Origin: Methylovorus sp. MM2
GTDB lineage: Bacteria > Pseudomonadota > Gammaproteobacteria > Burkholderiales > Methylophilaceae
Direction: 5' to 3'
Assembly: GCF_001648895.1 (NCBI RefSeq)
Contig: NZ_LXUF01000001.1
Location: 1,471,726 to 1,535,725, forward strand
Length of the DNA: 64,000 nt
In this document: positions 18,809-28,715 of the stretch, piece after piece
Layout of the letters: each line of letters opens with the position of its first letter
How positions within the stretch are numbered: position 1 is the stretch's first letter
Translations under genes and position numbers: made by a program
Notes under the pieces: generated by a model
Database searches by the model: none
What the model saw: only the letters and a program-made list of their open reading frames with translations
What the model was told of the DNA's origin: nothing

Positions 18809-18857
18809 CAAATGTATCTGCGGAAAAACATGTTTATATTCAAAAACTAAAAAGCCA

Positions 18858-18878
18858 GTGAGATGTGAAGTATCTCAC
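18858..18878. promoter_or_regulatory. Dyad upstream of the sigma-54-like promoter (possible activator site)
   Basis: GTGAGAT (18858-18864) and ATCTCAC (18872-18878) form a perfect 7-bp dyad with a seven-base spacer. Its centre is about 85 bases upstream of the predicted start, the usual distance for an enhancer-type activator site. A further TGAGAT half-site overlaps the -12 end of the promoter. Confidence 0.45.
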
Positions 18879-18888
18879 ATAAAATCAA

Positions 18889-18952
18889 AAATGGCTGTAT
18901 TTAGCCATTTATATGGTTATAAAGAACCAATTATTTGGTTATATACAGCCAT
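18889..18952 (-). terminator. Nested hairpins and terminator after the YbbP-like gene
   Basis: On the minus strand AAATGGCT and AGCCATTT form an 8-bp stem followed by TTTTTGATTTT, a plausible terminator for the ABC operon. The same right arm can instead pair at long range: ATGGCTGTAT (18952-18943) with ATACAGCCAT (18900-18891). A third stem, AACCAA with TTGGTT, sits in the middle. The two main stems exclude each other. Confidence 0.6.
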
Positions 18953-18958
18953 AATGAA

Positions 18959-21448
18959 TTAAACACTATGTAGTAATGTACGAGGCGACACGTTAAGAAA
19001 ACTGCGGATTCCTAGCCATGCTGCAATAGGCACCAAGATTGAAGCAACAAGAATAACCAGCAAACTGATCTTGAGATTGAATTGGTAATCGATAGAGAGT
19101 AATTGCGTACTGATATAAAAGGCCAGGGCGCTAGCCGTAATGGTTGCAACAATAGCAGCCAAAAGACCGATACAAAAGAATTCTATAAGTACTGCGAATG
19201 TCACCTGCCTACGTGATGCGCCTAATACACGCAATAAAGTAGCTTCGCGCACCCGATCACGCCTCGTAGCAATCAAGGCGGCATAGAGCACAGCCAAACC
19301 GGCAAGTAGGCTGAATCCAAATACATACTCTATAGCATGAGTCATCTTACCCATGATTTCCCGTATTTGCTCCAGAAGCTCAGCGATATCAATAATAGTG
19401 ACATTGGGGAAACGTTTCACCAGCTGATTCAGTGAGTTCTCATGCCCCAGAGGCAGATGAAAACTGGTGATGTAACTTGCTGAAAAGCCATCCAGTACCG
19501 CGGGTGGTGTGAGCGCAAAGAAATTGGCACGCATGCTATCCCATTCGACTTTACGTAAACTGGTAATTGTCAGATCAATCTGCGTACCGCCAATATCGTA
19601 GGTCAGCTTATCGCCTAACTTCAACTTGAGCGAATCTGCTAGGCCTTTTTCAATAGAGAGTTGGGGAGTACCTGCATCAGAGACTTGCCACCAATCACCC
19701 TCAACCAATTGGTTATCTTGCTGCATCTCGGCGGCCCATGACAAGTTGAACTCTCGCTCGGCCAAACGCTGCGCTCTATCATCATCCAACTTTTCAACTT
19801 TCAATGGCGAGCCATTCACGGCAATCAAACGACCACGCACCATGGGGAATATGCTGGCATCGCTAATGCCAATATCCCGCAAGAATACTTTTACGTCAGC
19901 CACTTGCTCTGGTTGAATATTGATCATGAAACGATTGGGCGCATCTACAGGCAATGAGGCCTGCCAATTCTGCAACAGGTCACTACGTACTAACGCCAAC
20001 AAGATAAGCGCAGTTAACCCAAGACTGAAGCCCAGCACTTGTGCGATTGCCATGCCGGGGCGCCGTTTAAGGCCAGCAAGGCCAAGTTTCCATGCGCCCA
20101 TGTTCGATTCTGGCAACAGTTGCAGCAGTTTTGCACCACCCCATGCTAGCAAGATCGCGACCAGAACCAAGCCAATAAATCCTAATAGTGCTGCACCACC
20201 TAATTTCCAATTACCTGCGTGCCAAAAGATGAGCCCAGCCATGACAAGAAAAGCTGGTAAAAAACTAAGAAAATCCACGGTGCGCATATCCCCAAGATCG
20301 CGCCGTAAGATTCGTAATGCGGGGACATTTTGTAAGCGCTGTAGATGGGGCCACACAACTGCAAGCATGGTAGCGAAACCTGCAACGAATCCGGCCAATA
20401 CAGGTGTAATACCAGCGGGCGGTAAAGTCTCAAGAAAGAGGTGCCCAGCAAGCCTAGCCAATCCAGCCTGTGCAGCAAACCCCAGCAAACAACCAAGTGA
20501 GGTACCGATCAGCGCAAGCAATAGTGTCTGCCATAGCAATATGCGGGTGATTAATTGCTTGGATGCGCCAAAACATCGCATCAGTGCATAGGTATCAAGA
20601 CTGGTCTGGATGTACGGTAAGCTAGCAAGAAACATGGCGACCATCGCGAGTATCACGCCCACCATCGCTGACAGGCCAAGAAACTGCTGCGCCTTTTCTC
20701 TAGAGCTCTTTATCTCAGGTCTTGCAGAGGCCACATCTTCTATACGCTCACCACGCCCCAATTGAGGCTTTGCCCAAGTGGAATATTCACCGACTTGATC
20801 TGGCTGTGCGGCGATAAGAAGTTGATATCTGGCACGACTGCCATACTGTAGTAAACCTGTGGAACTTACATCCGCAATATTCATCATCAAACGCGGGGCG
20901 ATGCTAAACATCTCGCCACCACGGGATGGCTCACGCTGCAAGATCGCACCGATTTGCATGCTACGCTCACCGACCTCGACGACATCCCCTACTGCCACAT
21001 TCAACAAACTGGCAAGCCGAGGGCTAATCCAGACAATACCTAGGGGTGGGATATCTTTCTCAAGATGCCCACCACCCACTACCTGCTGACTGGTTGTCAG
21101 CTCGCCTCTTAGGGGGAATTTTTCGCCCACCGCCTTGATTTCAGCCAACTGGTTAGCATCGCCATGCACCACCATGCTGGGAAACTCTAAGGTATTTGTA
21201 GTGACAAGTTGAAGGCGTTGCGCCTCTTTGAGGTATAGATCAGGCAATGCATGATCTGCCGAGATCACTACATCGGCACCCAGCAACACACCACCCTGAT
21301 TAACGATACTAGACTGTATGCGATCAGTAAAAAAAGCGACTGATGTGGTTGCGGTAACTGCCAACGTCAATGCAACCAGTAGCACCCTGACTTCACCTGC
21401 GGCCCAATGGCTGCGAAGTTGCCTTAATGCAAGTATCAAGGCCATCAT
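18959..21448 (-). CDS. FtsX-like ABC transporter permease (YbbP type)
   Basis: The 829-residue inner-membrane permease pairs with the ATPase encoded just upstream; their genes overlap by four bases (ATGA, with two ATG codons in tandem at 21448 and 21445). One N-terminal helix anchors a large periplasmic domain (about 40-250). FtsX-type helix groups follow around residues 255-375, more helices at about 400-440 and 475-495, a second periplasmic domain, and the last FtsX block at about 700-815. Motifs include ALMRCFGASKQLITRILL and VRVLGAS-like TLLRVLGASRRQVTF. The family (MacB-like, without substrate translocation) is linked to lipid or lipoprotein handling in the envelope. Confidence 0.92.
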   Translation of the reverse strand: MMALILALRQLRSHWAAGEVRVLLVALTLAVTATTSVAFFTDRIQSSIVNQGGVLLGADVVISADHALPDLYLKEAQRLQLVTTNTLEFPSMVVHGDANQLAEIKAVGEKFPLRGELTTSQQVVGGGHLEKDIPPLGIVWISPRLASLLNVAVGDVVEVGERSMQIGAILQREPSRGGEMFSIAPRLMMNIADVSSTGLLQYGSRARYQLLIAAQPDQVGEYSTWAKPQLGRGERIEDVASARPEIKSSREKAQQFLGLSAMVGVILAMVAMFLASLPYIQTSLDTYALMRCFGASKQLITRILLWQTLLLALIGTSLGCLLGFAAQAGLARLAGHLFLETLPPAGITPVLAGFVAGFATMLAVVWPHLQRLQNVPALRILRRDLGDMRTVDFLSFLPAFLVMAGLIFWHAGNWKLGGAALLGFIGLVLVAILLAWGGAKLLQLLPESNMGAWKLGLAGLKRRPGMAIAQVLGFSLGLTALILLALVRSDLLQNWQASLPVDAPNRFMINIQPEQVADVKVFLRDIGISDASIFPMVRGRLIAVNGSPLKVEKLDDDRAQRLAEREFNLSWAAEMQQDNQLVEGDWWQVSDAGTPQLSIEKGLADSLKLKLGDKLTYDIGGTQIDLTITSLRKVEWDSMRANFFALTPPAVLDGFSASYITSFHLPLGHENSLNQLVKRFPNVTIIDIAELLEQIREIMGKMTHAIEYVFGFSLLAGLAVLYAALIATRRDRVREATLLRVLGASRRQVTFAVLIEFFCIGLLAAIVATITASALAFYISTQLLSIDYQFNLKISLLVILVASILVPIAAWLGIRSFLNVSPRTLLHSV

Positions 21449-22149
21449 GTGTTATCTACCGCCGTAGGGGATTGCTGATCTACCAGTTGACCCTTCACCA
21501 GCACTAATGACCGCTCACAACGACTAGCCAAACTCATGTCATGCGTGACAAGCACCAAGGTAGTATTGGTGTCAGCATTCAAACTGAATAACAAATCGAT
21601 AATACGTTGACCTGTCACCGCATCAAGATTGCCAGTCGGCTCATCTGCAAACAGTACGGCGGGCTGCGGCGCAAAAGCACGGGCGATAGCTACGCGCTGT
21701 TGCTCACCGCCAGATAATTGTTTTGGATAATGCGTGGTGCGTTCTGAAAGGCCCACTTTAGATAAAGCCTCAAGTGCACGTGACTTGGCATTCGCCTGAG
21801 AGGCAAGTTGCAATGGCAACATCACGTTTTCCAAGGCTGTCAGTGAGGGTAGCAATTGAAAAGACTGAAAAACAAACCCCATATAACGTGCACGTGCAGC
21901 AGCGCGCCCATCTTCATCCAGATCGCTAATGTTTTCACCGTTAATCAGGATTTTTCCGCTGCTTGGGCTGTCCAATCCCGCAAGCAGGCTCAATAATGTC
22001 GATTTTCCTGAACCAGAACTCCCTACAATCGCGACTTTCTCACCATGCTTAATGGCAAGTTCAAGATTTGATAATATTGATATTTCTGTACCATTACTAT
22101 TTACGTGTTTACTTAAGCCAACCGCTTTAACCGCCAAAGGTGTGTGCAT
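21445..22149 (-). CDS. ABC transporter ATPase (YbbA type)
   Basis: The 234-residue ATPase has all signature elements: [16 protein letters not shown] (Walker A), [16 protein letters not shown] (Q loop), [15 protein letters not shown] (signature), [12 protein letters not shown] (Walker B) and VLVTHD (switch His). It belongs to the LolD/MacB/YbbA group and powers the FtsX-like permease downstream. I prefer the ATG at 22149 to the TTG before it. Its start is only two bases from the divergent tesA ATG, so each promoter must lie inside the other gene. Confidence 0.95.
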   Translation of the reverse strand: MHTPLAVKAVGLSKHVNSNGTEISILSNLELAIKHGEKVAIVGSSGSGKSTLLSLLAGLDSPSSGKILINGENISDLDEDGRAAARARYMGFVFQSFQLLPSLTALENVMLPLQLASQANAKSRALEALSKVGLSERTTHYPKQLSGGEQQRVAIARAFAPQPAVLFADEPTGNLDAVTGQRIIDLLFSLNADTNTTLVLVTHDMSLASRCERSLVLVKGQLVDQQSPTAVDNT

Positions 22150-22151
22150 CA

Positions 22152-22796
22152 ATGCTCTTTCGATTAATTTTTGTGTTCTTTATTTCAAACTTTTTAAACT
22201 TCGGTTTTATTCATAGCAGCTATGCCGCAGATGCCAATATTCTTGTTTTTGGTGACAGTTTGTCAGCCGCTTACGGCATTCCTCGCGAGCAAGGCTGGGT
22301 TAGCCTATTACAAGAACGCCTGAAAACTCAGGGATATCCCTATCATGTTGTTAATGCCAGTATCAGCGGCGAGACAACAAGTGGTGGCCTCAGCCGTATC
22401 AATGCTGCGCTTAAAGAACATCAGCCTGCAATCGTATTAATCGAGTTAGGCGCAAACGATGGTCTGCGCGGACTATCAATCGATGCGCTGCAAAATAATC
22501 TATCGAAAATCATCGAAACCAGCAAAAAAGCCAAGGCGCAGGTGATTCTGGTCGGCATGCGCATCCCACCCAATTACGGCATCCGATATGCAAAAGAGTT
22601 CAGCGCGGCCTACACAAATCTCGCCAAACAGTATCAATTACCCCTAATACCATTTTTACTCGATGGCATTGCGGGAAAACCAGAACTCACTATTGAAGAT
22701 GGACTACACCCAAACGTGACTGCACAGCCGCAACTGCTGGATAATGTGTGGAAAACCCTCATGCCTGTGCTGGGGAAAGCCACACCAGCAAAATAA
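22152..22796 (+). CDS. tesA: Arylesterase / lysophospholipase TesA-like, SGNH hydrolase
   Basis: The product is a periplasmic SGNH esterase of the TesA/EstA group. A signal peptide ends near SSYA, then block I GDSLSAAYGI (nucleophile Ser), NASISGETTSGGL (block II), LGANDGLRG (block III Asn) and DGLHPN (block V Asp and His). The ATG at 22152 fits the signal peptide; an in-frame GTG lies 12 bases before it. As in E. coli the gene is divergent from ybbA. Its stop abuts the tilS stop with no spacer. Confidence 0.94.
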   Translation: MLFRLIFVFFISNFLNFGFIHSSYAADANILVFGDSLSAAYGIPREQGWVSLLQERLKTQGYPYHVVNASISGETTSGGLSRINAALKEHQPAIVLIELGANDGLRGLSIDALQNNLSKIIETSKKAKAQVILVGMRIPPNYGIRYAKEFSAAYTNLAKQYQLPLIPFLLDGIAGKPELTIEDGLHPNVTAQPQLLDNVWKTLMPVLGKATPAK

Positions 22797-24116
22797 TCAA
22801 TCGTGCCATGTGATCACAAGACCAATCTCATTTCCATGCGCCTGACAATCAGCAGATACGCCAATATTGGGCACAGCAACTAAGGTATCGTCAGCATAGA
22901 CCAGCGGCAACCGTTCGCGCTGCCAGGGCGGTATATGGGCTTCTTGCAATAAATGCTTCAAGGTACGTGTGGGACGAACGGCATCAGGCTTAAACCGCTC
23001 ACCACCTACACGATGTGAAATGCGCAGCTTATGCATGCCAAGTTTTCTAGTCGCAAGGCCTGCACCAAGTACCTCTTCGAATAACAAACGGCTTCCATCA
23101 GGCAAATGCAGCTCTCGCTCACCTTGCCATGTCATCGCCAATGGCTGGATATCGTCACCACGCTCAAGATACGCAAGGCCTTGATAACGCTTTAGCCAAA
23201 TACCATTCTCGCTATCAACGATCAGTTTTAACACCGCATCAGGCTTTGCATCCAAAAGTTGATGCAACATCTCTTGCAAACGATTGGCGCTTGGCAAAGG
23301 CAATCCCTGAGAAGTAAACCACCAACGTAATGCATTTCGTGCACGTGCATTCGATAGCGTTTTCAAACCGGATAGCTGCAATTGTTTACCATTGCCCACA
23401 AGATATTGCGCAGCATCCAATGCAGCAAGCGCATCAAGCAAACCGGCAGTTTCGGCAAGATGCACAGCAGAGCGTGCCAATGCTTCTTTTACCGCGGGGA
23501 AGCGTTCCTCAAGTACAGGCAAAATGGTGTGTCGGCAATAATTGCGATCATAGTGCTCATCCAGATTGCTTTCGTCCTCAATCCATTTAAGCTTTCTCTC
23601 TTTGGCATAAGCCTCAAGCTCCGCACGAGAAATACCTAACAATGGTCGCAACAAACGCCTCTTGATATCCACAGGTGCCATTGCTGCCAAACCTTTTACG
23701 CCAGCACCCCTGAATAGCTGTAAAAGCAAGGTCTCGGCTTGATCATCCTGATGATGTGCAAGTGCGATATAGTCAGCACCATCACCAATAAGCGCAGTGT
23801 AGCGTGCATGACGGGCAGCAGCCTCGATGCCGATTCCACTATCCAAAGGCACATGCACGCGTGCTAGTTCAAAAGGGATGGATGCGTCTTGGCAAACATC
23901 CTGACAGAACGCAGCCCACGCATCAGCGTTCGGGCTGAGGCCATGATGAACATGCATCGCACGTAGAGTGAAGTCAGACGATCGTTTCTGCGACAGGAGA
24001 ATATCAAGTAACACGCGGGAATCCAGGCCACCACTAAAAGCGACAAGCACTGAAGCCCCTGAAGGAATATGCGAATGCAGAAAATCCGCCACGTACTGGT
24101 TTAAACGACCAACCAC
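22797..24116 (-). CDS. tilS: tRNA(Ile)-lysidine synthase TilS
   Basis: TilS converts C34 of tRNA-Ile(CAU) to lysidine, changing the codon read from AUG to AUA. The PP-loop motif SGGLDSRVLLDIL lies near residue 29, followed by MHVHHGLSPNADAW, ALAHHQDDQAETLLLQLFRG and a C-terminal TilS domain with HRVGGERFKPD and TRTLKHLLQE. I place the start at GTG 24116 (439 residues); GGGAG is present but too close to be ideal, so a slightly different start is possible. It follows accA on the same strand. Confidence 0.95.
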   Translation of the reverse strand: MVGRLNQYVADFLHSHIPSGASVLVAFSGGLDSRVLLDILLSQKRSSDFTLRAMHVHHGLSPNADAWAAFCQDVCQDASIPFELARVHVPLDSGIGIEAAARHARYTALIGDGADYIALAHHQDDQAETLLLQLFRGAGVKGLAAMAPVDIKRRLLRPLLGISRAELEAYAKERKLKWIEDESNLDEHYDRNYCRHTILPVLEERFPAVKEALARSAVHLAETAGLLDALAALDAAQYLVGNGKQLQLSGLKTLSNARARNALRWWFTSQGLPLPSANRLQEMLHQLLDAKPDAVLKLIVDSENGIWLKRYQGLAYLERGDDIQPLAMTWQGERELHLPDGSRLLFEEVLGAGLATRKLGMHKLRISHRVGGERFKPDAVRPTRTLKHLLQEAHIPPWQRERLPLVYADDTLVAVPNIGVSADCQAHGNEIGLVITWHD

Positions 24117-24184
24117 ACTCCCGGATGTGCGTTGATTGGCGCTATGGGATTTTCTTTCTATTGAAACAGTTTTTCCGGGATTTT

Positions 24185-25153
24185 TTATTTGATGTTAACT
24201 TCTTTAAATTGACCATAACTCATCAAGCGGTCAAATCGTGCGGCAACCAGGTTCTCTTTAGATTTGACGGTGAGTCGTGCCAATTCATCTTTTAGCGCAC
24301 GACGCAGCGTTTGCACCATCACCTCTGGCGCACGATGCGCGCCACCCATAGGCTCTGCCACAATACGATCCACAAGCCCCATTGTTTTCAAACGGGTTGC
24401 GGTAATCGCCAGCGTTTCAGCTGCAAGAGAAGCTTTGTCTGCACTCTTCCATAAAATCGAAGCACAACCTTCAGGTGAGATGACCGAATAAGTCGAATAT
24501 TGCAACATCATCAAATGATCCACCACGCCAAGCGCTAACGCACCACCTGAACCACCCTCACCAATAATGATCCCGATAATAGGCGTTTTCAGCTCTGCCA
24601 TGACATATAGATTGCGGGCAATAGCTTCAGATTGACCACGCTCTTCAGCCCCAATGCCTGGATAAGCACCGGGGGTGTCGATCAAGGTAATGATAGGTAA
24701 ACCGAATTTTTCGGCCATGCGATATAAACGCAAGGCTTTTCGATAGCCTTCAGGGCGCGGCATACCGAAATTACGATATTGGCGCTCTTTAACATCACGG
24801 CCTTTTTGCTGTCCAATCACCATGACAGGCTCGCCCTCAAAACGTGCAAGCCCACCTACGATTGCAGGATCATCTGCATAGGCACGGTCACCATGCAGCT
24901 CTTCGAAATCTGTAAACATGGCTTGAATATAATCAAGCGTATAAGGGCGCTGAGGATGACGTGACACCTGTGATATCTGCCATGCAGTAAGCTTGCTATA
25001 GATATCCTTGGTCATCGCCTGATTCTTCTCCTGCAGGCGGTCTATCTCTTCTGAAATATCCAGCGCAGAGTCATCCTGAACATAGCGCAATTCTTCAATC
25101 TTCGCGTCTAATTCAGCGATTGGCTGCTCAAAATCGAGAAAACTCGTTTTCAT
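24185..25153 (-). CDS. accA: Acetyl-CoA carboxylase carboxyltransferase subunit alpha
   Basis: AccA with AccD transfers the carboxyl from biotin-BCCP to acetyl-CoA, the first step in fatty acid synthesis. The 322-residue protein is full length: [18 protein letters not shown] at the start, [36 protein letters not shown] (crotonase fold, acyl-CoA site) and [13 protein letters not shown]. It lies between dnaE and tilS, the same neighbourhood as in many proteobacteria. AccD is not in the window. Confidence 0.98.
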   Translation of the reverse strand: MKTSFLDFEQPIAELDAKIEELRYVQDDSALDISEEIDRLQEKNQAMTKDIYSKLTAWQISQVSRHPQRPYTLDYIQAMFTDFEELHGDRAYADDPAIVGGLARFEGEPVMVIGQQKGRDVKERQYRNFGMPRPEGYRKALRLYRMAEKFGLPIITLIDTPGAYPGIGAEERGQSEAIARNLYVMAELKTPIIGIIIGEGGSGGALALGVVDHLMMLQYSTYSVISPEGCASILWKSADKASLAAETLAITATRLKTMGLVDRIVAEPMGGAHRAPEVMVQTLRRALKDELARLTVKSKENLVAARFDRLMSYGQFKEVNIK

Positions 25154-25178
25154 AATAATTACCTTTAAATCAATTGCG

Positions 25179-28100
25179 CTAATTATAGAGGATTTTTACG
25201 TTTTCTTCGCTTAACCAGCCTTTTAAGCTGCTAAGTAACTCATCGTGCAATTCTACTCGCCACTGCTCGCCAAGCATGATCTCAGCCCGCGCATCAGCGT
25301 TATGATACTCGACCTTGACTGCACAACCGCGCCGAACCTCACCCGCGCTAGCGCGGCGGAATGGAGTAAGCAACTCACCTAACTTGATTGCATCAGCCTG
25401 ACCATTGCACGATATCTTCAACAAACTCGCATAAGCACTGCGTGCCGATGCAATATCATAAAGCTTGCGCGCATTGACGCGCAGACCGCCAGAAAAATCA
25501 TCGTTACTGACACGGCCTTCGACGACCAACAACATGTCTTCCTTGAGGAATTGCTGATTCTGGTTAAGCAACTCATTGCCCACCACGATCTCAATGCGCG
25601 ATGAAGCATCATCCAAGGTTACAATGGCCATTTTACCGCGTGCAGTCATCCGCATGCGAATACCCATGACGATGCCCGCCAGCAATTGCGGTTGTTCTTG
25701 CGGCTTTAGATTTCCCAGTGTGCTACGAACAAAAGTCGAAACCTCTTTCTGGTAACCCATATAAGGGTGCCCACTGAAATAAAAGCCAAGCGCTACTTTT
25801 TCTTCACGTAATTTATCTTGCTCAGCCCATGCAGGTACTTTAGGCAAAACGTGGGCAACACTATCCGTGATCGCACCAAACAGGCTATTTTGCCCGGTTG
25901 CCGCACCGCTCTGCTCCGCAGCACTAATCGCTAGGCTAACACCAGCTAATAAGGCCGCTCTATTAGGCTCGAGCTTATCAAACGCGCCCGCACGGATCAG
26001 AGATTCAATCACTCGTCGATTCACTTTGCGTAAGTCTAAGCGCTGACAAAAATCGAACAGATCTTTGAAAGGGCCATCTTGGTTACGTGCGGCCAGAATA
26101 ACCTCGATAGCCGCCAAACCTGTACCTTTAACAGCGCCCAATCCGTATAAAACCTCTTTATTATTGATCGGCTTGAAACGGAACTCACTCATGTTGATAT
26201 CCGGCGCCAAGACCTCGACATGGTTCGCGGCACAATCATCGTAGAAGATATGCACACTGTCTGTATTATTCATGTCGGCAGACATAGTCGCTGCCAAGAA
26301 TGCAGCCGGATAATGTGTCTTCAGGTAAGCGGTTTGATAGGCAACCAGTGCATAAGCCGCAGCGTGGGACTTATTAAAGCCATAGCCCGCGAACTTTTCC
26401 ATCAGGTCGAATAAATCTGCTGCTTGACGTTCTGGCGTGCCATTCTTCATCGCACCTTCGACGAAAATAGCGCGCTGCGCATCCATTTCTTCTTTTTTCT
26501 TCTTACCCATGGCACGACGCAAAAGGTCGGCAGCGCCAAGACTATAGCCAGCGACTACCTGCGCAATCTGCATCACCTGCTCCTGATACACCATGATGCC
26601 GTAGGTTTCTTTCAGGATAGGTTCTGTCGCGGGATGCGGATATTCGACACGCTGTAAACCATGCTTACGACGGCAGAAATCCGGAATTAGATCCATCGGG
26701 CCCGGACGATACAGAGCAACAAGCGCGATAATATCTTCAAAGCAATCGGGCTTCGCCTGCTTCAACATATCTTTCATGCCGCGCGATTCAAGCTGGAACA
26801 CCGCCGTAGTATTCGCCGACTTCAACAGGTTGTAGCTAGCTGTATCGTTGATAGGCAAAGTCTCGAACGATAATGGCGCAAGCCCTTGTTCAGCGCGCTG
26901 CTTATTGGCGTTATCCAGCGCCATATCAAGAATAGTGAGCGTGCGCAGGCCAAGAAAGTCGAACTTGACCAAGCCGACTGCTTCAACGTCATCCTTATCG
27001 TACTGGCTGACGACACTTTCACCACTTGCCTGACAGTAGATAGGGGAAAAATCGGAAATCTTACCGGGCGATATCAATACACCACCTGCGTGCATACCGA
27101 TATTACGCGTGAGACCTTCTAGCCTGAGTGCGAGTGCTAGCAGCTCTTCGACCTCCTCCTCTTGTGCACGGCGCTCATTAAATTGCGGCTCTTTTTGTAT
27201 CGCATCGCTTAATGTAATGCCGAGCTCATTCGGAATAAGCTTTGCGATACCATCAACAAAGTTGAACGGCAGGTCGAGTACTCGCCCCACATCGCGGATA
27301 ACCGCCTTGGCAGCCATCGTACCGAAAGTAGCGATCTGGGATACCGAAGCAGCACCATACTTGCGTTTGACGTAATCGATCACACGATCACGACCTTCTT
27401 GGCAGAAATCGATATCGAAGTCGGGCATGGACACACGCTCTGGATTCAGGAAGCGCTCGAACAACAAGGCATACTGCAAGGGGTCAAGATCGGTAATGCC
27501 CAAACTATAAGCAACAACAGAGCCTGCACCAGAGCCTCGACCCGGGCCTACCGGCACACCATTATTCTTGGCCCAGTTGATAAAGTCCGCCACGATCAGA
27601 AAATAGCCAGGAAAGCCCATCTGGATAATGATCTTAGTCTCAAACTCCAGACGCGTCGTGTACTCAGGACGTCTGGCCTCACGGATAGAAGTATCTGGAT
27701 ACAGCACTTCAAGCCGTTTTTCCAGACCTATACGCGCCTGGCTGAGCAAATAGTCTTCAAGACTCTCACCATTCGGCGTAGGAAATTGCGGCAGATAGTT
27801 CTTGCCCAAGGTTAATGTCAGGTTACAACGTTTGGCAATCTCTATACTGTTGACAAGCGCCTCAGGAATATCAGCAAATAACTCGCTCATTTCCACCTGT
27901 GACTTGAAATACTGCTCAGGGGTAAACGTTTTAGGGCGACGGTTATCTGCAAGCACATAGCCTTCAGCAATACAAACACGCGCCTCATGTGCCTTGAAAT
28001 CTTCCGTGGTCATAAACTGCACGGGATGGGTCGCTACGACAGGCAACCCTGCATCATGCGCTAACGCCAATGCACCAGCGATATATTGCTCCTGCTGCGC

Positions 28101-28628
28101 ATGGCCAGCACGCTGTAGCTCTATATAGAACCTGTCAGGAAATAGGATATTCCATTCATTAGCCAATTGAGTCGCGAGCTTGCCATTGCCTTGCAATAAG
28201 GCTTGACCAACATCGCCCGACATAGCGCCAGAGAGCATGAGCAAGCCATCGGTACCCTGCTCAACTAACCATTGGCGCTTGATCTCTGCACGGCCACGAT
28301 GCTGATTGGTCAAATAAGCCTGAGTCAGCAACTCACATAAGCGTAGATACCCCGCTGAGGTTTGGCATATCAATAAAATCCGCGATGGTTGATCACGATT
28401 CGTCTCATTTTCAAGCCAGAGATCACAACCAAGCAAAGGTTTGATGCCTTTGCCGCGTGCAGCCTTATAAAATTTTACGGCACCAAATAGATTCGCAAGG
28501 TCAGTCAATGCCAGCGCAGGCATCTGGTCTGCATGGGCGCGTTTGACATAGTCATCGATGCGGACTGTGCCATCCACAACGGAGTACTCGCTATGGCAAC
28601 GCAGATTGATAAAAGACGGTTGTTGCAT
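25179..28628 (-). CDS. dnaE: DNA polymerase III alpha subunit
   Basis: DnaE is the replicative polymerase. The 1149-residue protein has a PHP domain at the N-terminus ([20 protein letters not shown] region), the palm with [23 protein letters not shown] split into [11 protein letters not shown] and the catalytic aspartates in [14 protein letters not shown]. The fingers include [12 protein letters not shown] and [12 protein letters not shown], and the helix-hairpin-helix region contains [13 protein letters not shown]-like [10 protein letters not shown]. An OB domain lies at about residues 980-1060. It is the first of three minus-strand genes with accA and tilS. Confidence 0.98.
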   Translation of the reverse strand: MQQPSFINLRCHSEYSVVDGTVRIDDYVKRAHADQMPALALTDLANLFGAVKFYKAARGKGIKPLLGCDLWLENETNRDQPSRILLICQTSAGYLRLCELLTQAYLTNQHRGRAEIKRQWLVEQGTDGLLMLSGAMSGDVGQALLQGNGKLATQLANEWNILFPDRFYIELQRAGHAQQEQYIAGALALAHDAGLPVVATHPVQFMTTEDFKAHEARVCIAEGYVLADNRRPKTFTPEQYFKSQVEMSELFADIPEALVNSIEIAKRCNLTLTLGKNYLPQFPTPNGESLEDYLLSQARIGLEKRLEVLYPDTSIREARRPEYTTRLEFETKIIIQMGFPGYFLIVADFINWAKNNGVPVGPGRGSGAGSVVAYSLGITDLDPLQYALLFERFLNPERVSMPDFDIDFCQEGRDRVIDYVKRKYGAASVSQIATFGTMAAKAVIRDVGRVLDLPFNFVDGIAKLIPNELGITLSDAIQKEPQFNERRAQEEEVEELLALALRLEGLTRNIGMHAGGVLISPGKISDFSPIYCQASGESVVSQYDKDDVEAVGLVKFDFLGLRTLTILDMALDNANKQRAEQGLAPLSFETLPINDTASYNLLKSANTTAVFQLESRGMKDMLKQAKPDCFEDIIALVALYRPGPMDLIPDFCRRKHGLQRVEYPHPATEPILKETYGIMVYQEQVMQIAQVVAGYSLGAADLLRRAMGKKKKEEMDAQRAIFVEGAMKNGTPERQAADLFDLMEKFAGYGFNKSHAAAYALVAYQTAYLKTHYPAAFLAATMSADMNNTDSVHIFYDDCAANHVEVLAPDINMSEFRFKPINNKEVLYGLGAVKGTGLAAIEVILAARNQDGPFKDLFDFCQRLDLRKVNRRVIESLIRAGAFDKLEPNRAALLAGVSLAISAAEQSGAATGQNSLFGAITDSVAHVLPKVPAWAEQDKLREEKVALGFYFSGHPYMGYQKEVSTFVRSTLGNLKPQEQPQLLAGIVMGIRMRMTARGKMAIVTLDDASSRIEIVVGNELLNQNQQFLKEDMLLVVEGRVSNDDFSGGLRVNARKLYDIASARSAYASLLKISCNGQADAIKLGELLTPFRRASAGEVRRGCAVKVEYHNADARAEIMLGEQWRVELHDELLSSLKGWLSEENVKILYN

Positions 28629-28651
28629 AGGGATGAATTTTACCCCATTCC

Positions 28652-28680
28652 AGCCCTGTCTGTTGTAAACAGAAAGGGCT
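28652..28680 (-). terminator. Hairpin between chpA and dnaE, possible terminator
   Basis: AGCCCT and AGGGCT frame an inner CTGTT/AACAG stem with a three-base loop and a two-base internal bulge on each side. It sits between the chpA stop and dnaE start. No T tract follows on the minus strand, so its use as a terminator is uncertain. Confidence 0.4.
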
Positions 28681-28715
28681 AGGGTTAAATCATTTTGAGG
28701 TTTTTAAGTGCTTAA

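Noticed and set aside
18745-18843. Longer N-terminus for the TonB receptor (33 extra codons)
   Set aside because: The ATG at 18744 has a good ribosome binding site and signal peptide, and the extra part precedes the predicted transcription start.
19920-20591. A 223-codon plus-strand frame opposite the YbbP-like permease
   Set aside because: Pro/Asn/Ser-rich shadow of hydrophobic permease codons, with no start signal or family.
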